NCBI GenBank assembly: GCA_003537575.1
Contig: DPRS01000030.1
Coordinates: 4,965 to 43,929 of the forward strand
Direction: 5' to 3'
Origin: Oxalobacteraceae bacterium
Lineage (GTDB): Bacteria; Pseudomonadota; Gammaproteobacteria; Burkholderiales; Burkholderiaceae_D
DNA length: 38,965 bases
Made by a program: the position numbers and the translations under genes. Positions within the stretch are counted from its first letter, which is position 1; every line of letters starts with the position of its first letter. Under the pieces are notes generated by a model. That model was not told the DNA's origin. It did no database searches and saw nothing but the letters and a program-made list of their open reading frames with translations. Shown one piece after another: positions 7,239 to 15,473 of this stretch.

Positions 7239-7706
7239 TTATTCGTCCATCTGCCGCTGCGCGGTGCTGCGCAGCTGGAACCGACCATCGTTATTGAACA
7301 GCCAGGTTTCCGCCAGCTCCAGGCGGCCATGCTGCAGCAGGTGCGAAGCCGGCCGCGGGAAAGGCCCGCTGTTGCGCAGCGTCGACAGCGCAGTGGTTTC
7401 GGTTTTGGAGTCACGGTTGGAGCGCATGATTTCCGAACGCAGCAGGCGGCCCTCGCCATCCACGACATACTTCACCACCACCACCGAACGCAGCAAGGCT
7501 TGCGGTCGCCCCGTATACATCTTGTCGGAATTGACGACGGCGATGCGGTTGGCAAGAGCGGTCTTGTAAGCTTGGACGCTGCTGACAGTGGACCCCACTA
7601 CAGGGCTGGAAGGGGATGCGCCGCCGGCGATCGGCGGAATGGGCTTGTCGCTGGCGCAACCGACCAGGATAGCAACGGCGCAGAGCAGGCTGAATCTTGT
7701 TTTCAT
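7239..7706 (-). CDS. Lipoprotein with TonB C-terminal-like domain
   Basis: The 155-residue product begins with a lipoprotein signal peptide: a Lys-Arg start, a hydrophobic core, and a lipobox LVGC with Cys17 as the lipidated residue. After a Pro/Ser/Gly linker, residues 50-150 resemble a TonB C-terminal domain (VVKYVVDGEGRLLRSEIMRS, then ALSTLRNSGPFPRP and a closing strand pair). TonB domains usually couple to outer-membrane receptors through ExbBD, but this protein has no N-terminal membrane anchor of the TonB type and no exbBD beside it, so it may use the fold for another purpose. The start ATG 7706 has GAAGG upstream and gives the lipobox its proper position. Confidence 0.75.
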   Translation of the reverse strand: MKTRFSLLCAVAILVGCASDKPIPPIAGGASPSSPVVGSTVSSVQAYKTALANRIAVVNSDKMYTGRPQALLRSVVVVKYVVDGEGRLLRSEIMRSNRDSKTETTALSTLRNSGPFPRPASHLLQHGRLELAETWLFNNDGRFQLRSTAQRQMDE

Positions 7707-7956
7707 GGCGGTGACCTTCTTCCTTGCGGAGGTAAATAAATGAATGCCAAAGCAAACCACTTACCCAGGCGGGCTGCACACTCGGATCTAGGAACCGAAA
7801 ATAGTTCCACAAGGAAACATAACAGCATTTCCATCCCTGCGCACTTGGAATCCATTGTAGGAACAAGCAACGGACTGCGGTCAGTCCGGACTTATATGAA
7901 GATCAAGTAAACTGTCTGACCGATGGCATAAATTTAACTTTTCGCCGCCATGGTGT

Positions 7957-8919
7957 CTAGTCGAAATATCCTTGCCGCTTGAATTGCTCGGTGGCGGCCA
8001 CCAGCGCCCGCGCAATGCCGGGCTCAAGGCCGGCGTGGCCGGCATTGGCGATCATGTGGAATTTCGCTTCCGGCCAGGCCTGATGCAGCCGGTAAGCCGA
8101 TAGTGGCGGGCACACCACATCGTAGCGCCCCTGTACGATCACCGCCGGCAGATGGCGGATCCGCCCGACATTGCGCACCAGCTGGTCGTCGCTGAAAAAC
8201 CCGGCATTGAGAAAATAATGCGCCTCCAGCCGGCCGACACCGATGCTGGTGGTTTCGGTAGCGAAGTCATCTACCAGGTCCGGTTGCGGCAGCAGATACA
8301 GGCAGCTGCCCTCATAGCGTCCCCAGGCGCGCGCGGCCTGCAGACAAGCCTCTTTATCATCACCGAACAGGCGACGCGCGAATGCCTGCAGCAGGTCGCC
8401 CCGCTCTTCCGGCGCGATCTGCCGCATGAATTCCTCGTGCACTTCCGGAAAAAACCAGCGTATGCCATTCATGAACCAGTCGATCTCGGCCGGCGTGCAC
8501 AGGAAGATCCCGCGCAGGACAAAGCCGCTGCAGGCTTGCGGGTGCGCCTCGCCATAGGCCAGCGCCAGGGTCGAGCCCCACGAGCCGCCGAACACCAGCC
8601 AGCGTTCGATGCCGAGCATGAGCCGCAGGCGCTCGATGTCGGTGACCAGCAATGGGGTGGTGTTGTCGCGGTATTCGCCCAGCGGCGTGGAGCGGCCGGC
8701 GCCGCGCTGGTCGAACAGCACGATGCGGTAATGCGCCGGGTCGAAATAGCGCCGGTGCTTGGGCGACAGGCCGGCGCCGGGGCCGCCGTGCAGGAACAGC
8801 ACCGGCTGACCCAGCGGATTGCCGCATTCTTCCCAGTAGATCGTGTGGCGTGCATCAACCGGCAGCATGCCGCTGCGGTAAGGCTCGATCGGGGGAAACA
8901 GCGGCAATTCTTCACTCAT
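7957..8919 (-). CDS. pip: Proline iminopeptidase (alpha/beta hydrolase)
   Basis: The 320-residue product removes N-terminal proline from peptides in the cytoplasm. It is full length for the family. It shows the oxyanion motif HGGPGAG (44-50), FDQRGAGRS (69-77), the nucleophile elbow GGSWGS with Ser113, catalytic Asp267 in QGRYDVVCP, and His295 in NAGHAG. The cap region contains the WFFPEVHEEF and LFGDDKEACLQAARAWGRYEG segments typical of Pip. I start at ATG 8919 (MSEELPLFPPIEPY), the usual N-terminus; in-frame codons upstream to 8982 add residues that fit nothing. It is a single-gene unit. Confidence 0.94.
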   Translation of the reverse strand: MSEELPLFPPIEPYRSGMLPVDARHTIYWEECGNPLGQPVLFLHGGPGAGLSPKHRRYFDPAHYRIVLFDQRGAGRSTPLGEYRDNTTPLLVTDIERLRLMLGIERWLVFGGSWGSTLALAYGEAHPQACSGFVLRGIFLCTPAEIDWFMNGIRWFFPEVHEEFMRQIAPEERGDLLQAFARRLFGDDKEACLQAARAWGRYEGSCLYLLPQPDLVDDFATETTSIGVGRLEAHYFLNAGFFSDDQLVRNVGRIRHLPAVIVQGRYDVVCPPLSAYRLHQAWPEAKFHMIANAGHAGLEPGIARALVAATEQFKRQGYFD

Positions 8920-9028
8920 GGACGTGCGCGAGTCGAAGTCAAAATCGCATGATACGCCCATCGCGCCGGAGCCGTAAGCCAAGAACTCGCCTCGCAGGAC
9001 AAGGTCTCACGGAGCGGAGGACAACAGC

Positions 9029-9286
9029 ATGATGAAATCCAGCAGCTTGAAAGCCGCTTGCCTGCGCCGGCGCGCCGGGCTTGCCGCCAGTGCGCGCAAG
9101 ATCTGCGCCGATGACGAGGAGGAAGAGCTCGACGAGATCGAATCGCTGCCGCCCGATGCGGAGCACGATGAGGATGACCGCGATCCCGAACCCGAGCGTC
9201 GCCTGTCGCCGGAACATGCGCAGGAACGACGCTCATCCCGCGCCGGCGAGCATGAGGACAAGAGCCGGGACAAAAGCCGGATATAG
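9029..9286 (+). CDS. Small acidic hypothetical protein
   Basis: The product would have 85 residues: a basic N-terminal third (SSLKAACLRRRAGLAASARK), a very acidic centre (DDEEEELDEIE), and an Asp/Glu/Arg-rich tail. GGAGCGGAGG lies eight bases before ATG 9029, a strong ribosome site, and codon third positions are GC-rich as in the neighbours. The opposite strand also carries open frames here, one of them (8939-9217) with a hydrophobic stretch, but it lacks a ribosome site. I prefer the plus strand with moderate confidence. No family is recognised. Confidence 0.45.
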   Translation: MMKSSSLKAACLRRRAGLAASARKICADDEEEELDEIESLPPDAEHDEDDRDPEPERRLSPEHAQERRSSRAGEHEDKSRDKSRI

Positions 9287-9351
9287 CCAGAGTCGGATTT
9301 AGTCGGGCATAGCCAGGAATAGGTGATTACCGGAATGCGTTGCGGGGGTCG

Positions 9352-10125
9352 TTACTGGCCTGCCCCGCTGGATTCGCTGCCACGGCTTTTGGCCGCGCGG
9401 GATTTTTCCTTGTCGGCGTGGCGCGCCTTGCCGGTGCGCGCCTTGTCCCGCGACGGCTGTATTCCACGCAGCGTCACCTGCGGCGTTATTTTCTTGGCGC
9501 CTTCCGGCACCATTACCACCGCCGATCCGCCGCTGGCGCCAGGCTGGCTCACTGGCTGGGGCGGCGCGGGAGGCGGGGCTGGCGCCGCGGCAGGAGGCGT
9601 CACTGGCGGATTTGCGGGAGATTGCGCTGCGCTTCCCGGAGCCGCAGGCGGCATGGCGGATAAGGGCGCCGCGTCAGCCGGAGAAGGCGCCGGCCGTGGC
9701 GCGCCGCTGGCCTGGCTACCGCCGGATTGACTGCCGCTGGACTGGTTCATCCCACCCGGCGCTACCCGGCCCTGATTGGCCCCACCCTGCGCCATTCCGG
9801 CCTGGTTTGTCACGCCCTGGTTTATTCCTCCGGGGCTTGTCCCGCTCTGCCCCATCCCCGTCGGAGGGACGCCGGCTTGATTTGCGCCACCCTGGTATCC
9901 CCCACCCGGTGCATTGGCAGTTCCGGCCCGCCCCGCAGTCGCAGGCGACATGCCGCCCGCACCACCCTGTGTCGAACCGTCTGCTGAGCCAGGGGCGGGC
10001 ATCGTCCGCTGCAGTGACGGCGGCACCTGCGCCAGGATGGTGGGGGCGACATCAGCCGTTTGCGCATGGGCCAATACCGGCAAAAACAAGGCAAGGCCGC
10101 CGAGGATTCTGGGCAAGTTGCTCAT
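9352..10125 (-). CDS. Secreted Gly/Asn/Gln/Pro-rich hypothetical protein
   Basis: The 257-residue product begins with a signal peptide (MSNLPRILGGLALFLPVLAH, cleavage after AHA). The rest is low complexity: residues about 40-150 carry imperfect repeats of the type GGxNQ-G and NQAGxxxxG, then an Ala/Pro-rich part, a short conserved-looking segment (SAVVMVPEGAKKITPQVTLRG), and a basic Lys/Arg/Ser-rich tail. It is exported and probably disordered, perhaps surface associated. The start ATG 10125 has AAGGA upstream. I recognise no family; composition suggests a fast-evolving lineage-specific protein. Confidence 0.7.
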   Translation of the reverse strand: MSNLPRILGGLALFLPVLAHAQTADVAPTILAQVPPSLQRTMPAPGSADGSTQGGAGGMSPATAGRAGTANAPGGGYQGGANQAGVPPTGMGQSGTSPGGINQGVTNQAGMAQGGANQGRVAPGGMNQSSGSQSGGSQASGAPRPAPSPADAAPLSAMPPAAPGSAAQSPANPPVTPPAAAPAPPPAPPQPVSQPGASGGSAVVMVPEGAKKITPQVTLRGIQPSRDKARTGKARHADKEKSRAAKSRGSESSGAGQ

Positions 10126-10346
10126 TAGATTCCTTTTCCCGGACTTTTCCGGGTCTTCACCGGACCAAATTGGCTTCACTTTCCGGTAAAAGATGAATTG
10201 GAAAAGGCAAAGCTGCGTACCTGCCCGCAGCCGACACGCATTATCAGTATTTGATCGACAGGGGAATATGCGACGAGTTCAACCCTTGGCAACAGGCAAG
10301 CCTGCAATAAGGCAAAGCGAGAGGGGTGATCTTCAGGAGGATAGTT

Positions 10347-10553
10347 TTAATAATGCGGCGGGATTTCATGCGCAGGGCCGCGCTCGCTGGCACCTTGCTG
10401 CAATTCCTTCAAGCGACGCGCCAGCGCCGAGCACAAGGCTTCCAGTTCGTCGATTTTCTTTTGTTGTCGGTAAATGGTCTGATTCAGCGTATCGACCAGG
10501 TCTTCCTGGCGCGCCAGCTTGATTTCAATGTCGACCAGGCGGTTTTCTATCAT
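10347..10553 (-). CDS. slyX: SlyX-family coiled-coil protein
   Basis: The 68-residue product is a short coiled coil of the SlyX family: ENRLVDIEIKLARQEDLVD, then LNQTIYRQQKKIDELEALCS, then a Pro/His tail ending in PPHY, which is the family's usual C-terminus. The function of SlyX is not known; in enterobacteria it lies near slyD but not here. I start at ATG 10553, with AAGGAG 11 bases upstream; a longer frame to 10601 adds residues not seen in the family. It lies about 80 bp after the degenerate GGDEF gene on the same strand and may be cotranscribed with it. Confidence 0.87.
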   Translation of the reverse strand: MIENRLVDIEIKLARQEDLVDTLNQTIYRQQKKIDELEALCSALARRLKELQQGASERGPAHEIPPHY

Positions 10554-10634
10554 TGTCTGCAATGCTCCTTGAGGCATGCCGGGTGCCGGCATGAGCCCCA
10601 AGTATAAAGCCTGGAGCCGACGCCTGCCGCCGCC

Positions 10635-11258
10635 TCACTCCTCTGGCAGCCCGACCGGCAGCGCTTCCTCGACCTGGATGGCGCGTGCGCCGCCCTCGTC
10701 TTGCGCTTGTCGCATTGCCTGCTCGGCGCGCTTGATCATCGATTCGGCGGTGTCGCCGAACGCATTGGTGGTGATGCCGGCCGAAAAAGTCAGTGCCAGG
10801 CCGGGCGCGGTCTCGCCCCAATCGCACTCGCCAATGGCCTTGCTAAGACGTCCCATGGCGATCATGCCTTGGTCGAGCCAGGTCGCCGGCAGCACGATGC
10901 CGAATGATTCGCTGCCTACGCGACCAAAGCGATCGACGGTGCGCAACAGCTTCAGGGCGATATCCGCTGCCTTCTTCAGCACGGCATCGCCTGCCAGGTG
11001 ACCGTACTGGCCGCTGACTTCCTGGAAGCGATCGAGCTGGAGCACGGCGAAACAGAAGGGATGACCGGTACGCTGCGCCCGCTGCAGCTCCGCCACCAGG
11101 CTCTCCAGCAGGCTGCGGCGGTTGAGCGCGCCAGTCATCGAATCATGGCGGCCAAGCTCTTCGAGGCGGGCAAGCAATTGCGTCAGTTCCGCTTCTTTTT
11201 CCGCCAGCTGGACTTGCAACTGTTGGCAATTGCCGCAGGAATGATTTGCATCTGTCAT
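10635..11258 (-). CDS. GGDEF-domain protein with degenerate active site
   Basis: The 207-residue product has a short N-terminal part with a CGNC pair (Cys8, Cys11), a coiled coil (about 12-36), and one GGDEF domain (about 37-195) beginning HDSMTGALNRR. The signature that should read GG(D/E)EF reads GSESF (115-119), so it has lost the residues needed to make c-di-GMP. The inhibitory I-site RxxD is kept as RTVD (106-109), five residues before the signature as in true cyclases. It may therefore bind c-di-GMP as an effector without making it; this is inference. No membrane segment is present, so it is cytoplasmic. The start ATG 11258 has AGGAG upstream; the open frame extends to 11393 without support. 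Confidence 0.85.
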   Translation of the reverse strand: MTDANHSCGNCQQLQVQLAEKEAELTQLLARLEELGRHDSMTGALNRRSLLESLVAELQRAQRTGHPFCFAVLQLDRFQEVSGQYGHLAGDAVLKKAADIALKLLRTVDRFGRVGSESFGIVLPATWLDQGMIAMGRLSKAIGECDWGETAPGLALTFSAGITTNAFGDTAESMIKRAEQAMRQAQDEGGARAIQVEEALPVGLPEE

Positions 11259-11453
11259 GAAAAACTCCTGTTTGCGTCGATAAGGGCGAAGAGCCGTCGG
11301 CCCGGTGTAAGTTGGCTTACGTGCCGGCGCGATAACGATAGCATAATTATATTGAATTAAGGAAATATTGATGACCTTCCAACCGGTCCGCACAAATCCG
11401 GCTAGACTAGACGTCTGCCTCTTATTTCTTATTCCACGTTTGCCGGATTATTC

Positions 11454-11714
11454 ATGCGATCGACCAAAGCCAGCGCCGCCGTCACCCGGCTCAATGCACG
11501 CGACGCCGATTACCGCTATTCGATGGGGATAACGGCAAGCGGTTTTTTTTATCTGCTTCGAACGGATAGCGCGGGTGGGGCGACGGAGAGAATCAGCGGC
11601 GAGCTGACCCAGGAAGAGTTCATTGAACTAGCCAATCGGACAGGGCCGCAAAAAAAGGTGAAAGTCAGCCGGCTCGATGTCGCGTTCGAGCAGCAGCTCA
11701 AACAACGCAAATAA
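11454..11714 (+). CDS. Hypothetical protein (86 aa)
   Basis: The product is soluble, with alternating strands and a helix: DADYRYSMGITASGFFYLLR, a Gly-rich turn, ISGELTQEEFIELANRTG, and a basic tail (FEQQLKQRK). I recognise no family. It starts at ATG 11454 about 200 bp from the divergently read GGDEF gene. Third-position GC and amino-acid composition look like a real gene. It is transcribed alone towards the DUF2059-like gene on the other strand. Confidence 0.6.
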   Translation: MRSTKASAAVTRLNARDADYRYSMGITASGFFYLLRTDSAGGATERISGELTQEEFIELANRTGPQKKVKVSRLDVAFEQQLKQRK

Positions 11715-11762
11715 GGCAATGCGTATGAGCAGCCGGTAAGGAACCACCGCGCAGTCCGGCGA

Positions 11763-11808
11763 GCCGGCACAAACCTGCCGGCGCATGTCCGGAAAGGGGG
11801 ATTCCGGA
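11763..11808. terminator. Two tandem hairpins between convergent genes
   Basis: GCCGGCA (11763-11769) pairs with TGCCGGC (11776-11782), and TCCGGAA (11788-11794) pairs with TTCCGGA (11802-11808). Both lie in the short gap between a plus-strand gene ending at 11714 and a minus-strand gene ending at 11818. There is no T-tract. They may terminate or protect both transcripts. Confidence 0.35.
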
Positions 11809-11817
11809 AAGTGGAAT

Positions 11818-12435
11818 TCAGGCCGAAGGCTTTTGCTCTTCTTCCTTGCGCAGTTTCTTGTCGAGTTCGATCATGAACTGTTCGCGCATGCGCATTTGCG
11901 TATCTTTCATGTACTCCGCAAAGATTTCCTCGATTTGCGGCATCGCCACCAGAAAAGCCTGTCCCGCCTTGGTGGCATCAAAGCGTTTCATGAGCGCCTT
12001 TTCCTTCGGAGTGAACACCAACTGTGGCGCATCTCCGGTGGTCAGCATCTGTACCTGCGTGCGGACCAGCTTCTTGCCCACCGGGCCTTCCCAGAAAGTG
12101 GCGATCTGCCGGCAGATATCGGGATTGAACTGGCTGGCAAACCAGATTTTCAGCTGGGTGGCGGTATATTGCTTTTGCAGGTAGGGATCCATCGTGGCCG
12201 ACATCAGGGGGGCATTGTCGGGATCTTTTTCCAGGCTGTTCTTCAGCAATTGCCTGGTCGGAATGATGAAACGTTCCGGCAAGGCCATAGCGTAAATCAG
12301 GCGTTCGGCAGCAGCCAGGTGTGTCGCCGAGTATTCTTTTGCAGCGCCGGCGTCTTGTGCGCGGGCGAGGCTCAGGCTGGCCGCCAGCAGCAAAAAGAAG
12401 GAAATCAGTCTGAGCAGTTTCATGGATGTTCGCAT
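11818..12435 (-). CDS. Secreted DUF2059-like protein
   Basis: The 205-residue product has an N-terminal signal peptide (hydrophobic core LLRLISFFLLLAASLSLARA, cleavage near residue 27) and a helical mature domain. The segments AAERLIYAMALPERFIIPTRQLL and IATFWEGPVGKKLV resemble DUF2059, whose members carry a short-helix repeat with a (F/Y)xxxxGKK motif. A charged C-terminal helix (DKKLRKEEEQ) ends the protein. Function of the family is unknown; it is expected in the periplasm. Either ATG 12435 or ATG 12423 could start it; neither has a clear ribosome site. Single-gene unit. Confidence 0.7.
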   Translation of the reverse strand: MRTSMKLLRLISFFLLLAASLSLARAQDAGAAKEYSATHLAAAERLIYAMALPERFIIPTRQLLKNSLEKDPDNAPLMSATMDPYLQKQYTATQLKIWFASQFNPDICRQIATFWEGPVGKKLVRTQVQMLTTGDAPQLVFTPKEKALMKRFDATKAGQAFLVAMPQIEEIFAEYMKDTQMRMREQFMIELDKKLRKEEEQKPSA

Positions 12436-12540
12436 TTAATAAGATGAGTACTTTACCGCGAATGGGAAGCATATCCTAAAGTCGCCATCCATAGCCGCAG
12501 GCCTTGGGTAAATTATTGAGCCCTTGAGCCGACGCAAAGT

Positions 12541-12575
12541 AAAAAATCCCCAAGTATCCGTAGATAACTTGGGGA
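12541..12575 (-). terminator. Rho-independent terminator of the lipase gene
   Basis: On the minus strand TCCCCAAGTTATC and GATACTTGGGGA form a 12-bp stem with one bulged base and a TACG loop, followed by six T. It lies about 75 bp after the lipase stop codon. Confidence 0.85.
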
Positions 12576-12650
12576 TAAGCGGAGTTGCTGCAGGAGAAAC
12601 GGTCAAAGCGAATGCCGTAGTGCAGATGTGCTCGGTGTGCTTTTTGAAAA

Positions 12651-13355
12651 TCAGTTCATGAGCAGATCAGCCTGCTTGCTGGTGGTATAGGACTGCAAGC
12701 CGAGGTGACCCAGCGCATAGTCGTATGAGGCATTCTGCATGTCGATGTTGCTGGTGTGCGAACCGTATACCAGGCAGCTGCCGATACAAACCAGCTCATC
12801 CATCCAGCTCTTGATTGAATACATCTTGGCGCCATAGCGCTTGTTACGCACGGAATTGATCAGCGGGCTGTTGATCGACAAGCCGTTTGAGCCGCAAGTG
12901 GCAGACCAGACGTTGAACGGATAGACGCCGCAGGAATTCAAGCCATGCTGGGCGCCGGCCACGCCGACGAAGGTATTCACCCTGGAAGCGTAACCCAGTT
13001 CATTGATGGCTTTCATCGCCAGGGTCACGCCCATGGAATGGCCGATGACATCGATCTTGCCGGTGCAGGATGCGGCCAGCGCGGATTTCAAGGCATTTTT
13101 GACGACAGTGGTATTGGTGCTGTTATGGTCATTGCTGCCCGCATTGGTTTTCGAGCCCCAGCTCGGGCGGTACAGTTGGGAATCGACATAGCCACGGCTT
13201 TTCAGCGTGCTGACAGTGCCGTTCCAGCTGGATGGATAAGCCATGTTGCCATGCACCAGCACGACATTGTCAAGACAGGCAGCCTGGGCGGTAAAGGCGC
13301 TGGCCGCCAGAGCTGTAGCGGCAAGTAAACGGGAAAGCGAAAAACTTCTGTTCAT
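12651..13355 (-). CDS. Secreted class 2 lipase / esterase (EstA/LipA type)
   Basis: The 234-residue product has a signal peptide (cleavage after AQA near residue 25) and an alpha/beta hydrolase fold: VVLVHGNMAYPSSW near the mature N-terminus, nucleophile elbow GHSMG, then VGVAGAQHG and a late His in GHLGLQS. Several Cys pairs (NSCGVYPF, SATCGSNG, ELVCIGSCLV) suggest disulfides outside the cell. The pattern fits Lipase_2, secreted triacylglycerol lipases or esterases. No lipase-specific foldase gene is next to it. The start ATG 13355 has GAGGAG upstream; the open frame runs further to 13451 without support. A strong terminator follows. Confidence 0.85.
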   Translation of the reverse strand: MNRSFSLSRLLAATALAASAFTAQAACLDNVVLVHGNMAYPSSWNGTVSTLKSRGYVDSQLYRPSWGSKTNAGSNDHNSTNTTVVKNALKSALAASCTGKIDVIGHSMGVTLAMKAINELGYASRVNTFVGVAGAQHGLNSCGVYPFNVWSATCGSNGLSINSPLINSVRNKRYGAKMYSIKSWMDELVCIGSCLVYGSHTSNIDMQNASYDYALGHLGLQSYTTSKQADLLMN

Positions 13356-13617
13356 GATGTCTCCTCGGTGCTTGTTATTTTTTAGGGGGATGCCGTATTT
13401 TTTATTGCCGTCCCGCTCGTGGCGGAGCCGGTATCGTCGGCGTAAATGCAATGTAAGGGCAAGCCGGAACGGATGCCACTATCCATTTAGAGAGGCAGAA
13501 ACGTAAGTTGCCGAAAATACAAACCACTGCAATGCAGCAAATCTGCACACAGTACCGGCAAGCGGTCAGTCGACATCATTCCAGATTTACAACATTATTA
13601 CTGTTGATATATAAATC

Positions 13618-14733
13618 ATGTTGTCTATTGTGAAAGCCACCATGTCAGACCAGACCTCCACATCCAATAACGGCAGCCTTCTGCGCCAGCGCTATGAAGC
13701 GATCGAGATGCAGCGGCGCACCCTGCTGCTTAATCTCGGCAATGGCCTGGCGGGAGTCTTTCTGCTCGGCTTTGGAATCGCCGACATGCTGGCAGGCCGC
13801 CACACGCTGGCCTGGTTTTTACTGGCGCATGCCGGCGTCACATTCGTCAACATCCTGCTGTTTCGCATGACGCGCAACCATGACTGGGCCGGCTATGGAT
13901 TCGCCTATGGCTTGCTGGCCCTGTTCGGCTTCCTGATCGCTACCGGGGCTGTCGACCACACCGGGCCGCTGTGGGGTTATCCGATGGCCGCGGCTGCCGT
14001 TTCGGTCCTTCGTGCACGCCTCGGGCTGGCAGTCATCGCCATCATGTTCTTCATTACCTTGCTGCTGTTCCTGGCGCCACCGCCCTTCCCCGGCATCGTC
14101 TCCTACTCGGCCGATTTCAAGCTCCGCTTCACAACCACCTTCCTGGCGCTGACGCTGTTCATCGCCCTGCACGAGTATGCCCGCAGCCGCAGCCAGTCCG
14201 AACTGCTCCGTCTCAGCACGCAGATCGACCGGCTTTCGCAAACAGATGTTCTGACCGGCCTGCCCAACCGCCGCTCCATGCTCGAACGACTGGAAGAGGA
14301 AAACAGCCGCCATCAGCGGCACCGACGCCCGTACACGATCCTGTACGGCGATGTCGATGATTTCAAGCTGATCAATGATCGCTACGGCCATCAGACCGGC
14401 GACGACGCCTTGTGCGCTGTCGCCCAGACGCTACGCGCCAATCTGCGCCAGCATGATTTGCTGTGCCGTTGGGGAGGAGAGGAATTTTTGGTGCTATTGC
14501 CGGAAACCGGCGCCGCACTTGCGCTGGAAGTGGGCGAAAAGCTGCGCGAATCGGTTGCCGCCCTCGGCTTCCGCCCGGACGGCGCGGAACACCGCATGAC
14601 CATCAGCTTCGGCATGCACACCGTCACCAGTCTCGGCAGCGTCAACAACTTCATCCAGCAAGCCGACCGGAAGCTGTATCGCGCCAAGCAGGCGGGCAAG
14701 AACTGCGCTGTAGCGGAACTGGCGACGGCCTGA
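13618..14733 (+). CDS. Membrane diguanylate cyclase (GGDEF)
   Basis: The 371-residue product has about six membrane helices (residues 35-190), ending at a basic HEYARSRSQSE junction, followed by a GGDEF domain (about 205-365). The active site is intact: TDVLTGLPNRR, metal-binding Asp in YGDVDDFK, NDRYGHQTGDDAL, and GGEEF (286-290). The I-site RxxD is RQHD (277-280), five residues before it, so product inhibition by c-di-GMP is expected. It should make c-di-GMP in response to an unknown membrane signal. The start is ATG 13618 or ATG 13642; the second has GAAAG upstream. It ends one base before the convergent DUF1289 gene. Confidence 0.9.
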   Translation: MLSIVKATMSDQTSTSNNGSLLRQRYEAIEMQRRTLLLNLGNGLAGVFLLGFGIADMLAGRHTLAWFLLAHAGVTFVNILLFRMTRNHDWAGYGFAYGLLALFGFLIATGAVDHTGPLWGYPMAAAAVSVLRARLGLAVIAIMFFITLLLFLAPPPFPGIVSYSADFKLRFTTTFLALTLFIALHEYARSRSQSELLRLSTQIDRLSQTDVLTGLPNRRSMLERLEEENSRHQRHRRPYTILYGDVDDFKLINDRYGHQTGDDALCAVAQTLRANLRQHDLLCRWGGEEFLVLLPETGAALALEVGEKLRESVAALGFRPDGAEHRMTISFGMHTVTSLGSVNNFIQQADRKLYRAKQAGKNCAVAELATA

Positions 14734-14734
14734 T

Positions 14735-14926
14735 TCAGCCCTGCCGCCTTGGATAGCCTTCGCGGGTGATCCTGTCCCACACGACATCCTTTTCGGCTTC
14801 GGACAGGTATACCCAATGCGACACTTCCGTCGCGGTACGCCCGCAGCCGCGGCAGATGTCGTCGAACAAGGTCGAGCACACTGCCACGCAGGGCGTATCC
14901 GGACGGTTCTTTACCGGTTGCTTCAT
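14735..14926 (-). CDS. DUF1289 small Cys-rich protein
   Basis: The 63-residue product has four cysteines: Cys13 and Cys17 in PCVAVCS, Cys25 and Cys28 in CRGCGRT, followed by EVSHWVYLSEAEKDVVWDRI. This is the DUF1289 pattern, a small family thought to bind iron-sulfur or zinc; the metal is not established from sequence. It overlaps no gene but its stop is one base from that of the diguanylate cyclase. Start is ATG 14926; no strong ribosome site is seen. Confidence 0.88.
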   Translation of the reverse strand: MKQPVKNRPDTPCVAVCSTLFDDICRGCGRTATEVSHWVYLSEAEKDVVWDRITREGYPRRQG

Positions 14927-14946
14927 TGCTTCAGATTGTGTGCGAC

Positions 14947-15420
14947 TCAGTCGCCATGCTTGTGCTTGTTGCCGTTGCCGTTGCCTTTGCCGTGACCTTT
15001 GCCATGTCCGTGGTCATCGCCGCGGTCGTCATGCCGGTCGCCGCGATGGTCTTCACGGTGGTCGCTACGATGGTCGTCGCGATAATCGTGACGGCCGCCG
15101 CCGGAGCCGCCGTATTCCGCCGATTTGACGAAATACACGGGACGGTTGCAGGCATCGTAGCGATGGCAATGCTTGCTCCAGTTCTTGGCATGGCCGGGCG
15201 GCACGTGCATGTAAACCGGACGCATCGGACGCGGCGGCTGCACGATGACCATCGGTTGCGCGTACACGAGTGCAGGCCGGATATTGCCGATATTGACCTG
15301 GCCATAAACGCCGGGCGCCACTTCGCCGCCGACGCTGACGCCGAAATTGACATCCGAAGCCTGGGCGGCCGTGCCGGTAACTGCCAGCATCAGGATCGCC
15401 ATCTTGATTGTGTTACGCAT
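14947..15420 (-). CDS. Secreted His/Asp-rich hypothetical protein
   Basis: The 157-residue product has a signal peptide (cleavage after AQA near residue 21), a compact mature part (VNFGVSVGGEVAPGVYGQVNIG, a Pro-rich strand, then HAKNWSKHCHRYDACNRPVYFV with two Cys), and a C-terminal third made almost only of His, Asp, Arg, Gly and Lys, in repeats such as DDHRSDHREDHRGDRHDD and GHGKGHGKGNGNG. Such a tail can bind metal ions such as nickel, zinc or copper in the periplasm, but this is inference. The middle part is a conserved-looking domain common in Burkholderiales. It is followed on the same strand by the DUF1289 gene. Confidence 0.8.
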   Translation of the reverse strand: MRNTIKMAILMLAVTGTAAQASDVNFGVSVGGEVAPGVYGQVNIGNIRPALVYAQPMVIVQPPRPMRPVYMHVPPGHAKNWSKHCHRYDACNRPVYFVKSAEYGGSGGGRHDYRDDHRSDHREDHRGDRHDDRGDDHGHGKGHGKGNGNGNKHKHGD

Positions 15421-15473
15421 GATTCCTCACCTGTTTATTTATAAATCGCCTGACGGGCCGATAATCGAAATTG

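Noticed and set aside
8939..9217. Minus-strand frame with a hydrophobic segment opposite the small acidic gene
   Set aside because: No ribosome site precedes it, it overlaps the start of pip, and the plus strand has a strong ribosome site with typical codon use.
14950..15115. His/Asp codon repeats as a CRISPR or tandem repeat array
   Set aside because: The repeats are short, irregular and in frame with a coding sequence, so they are protein low complexity.
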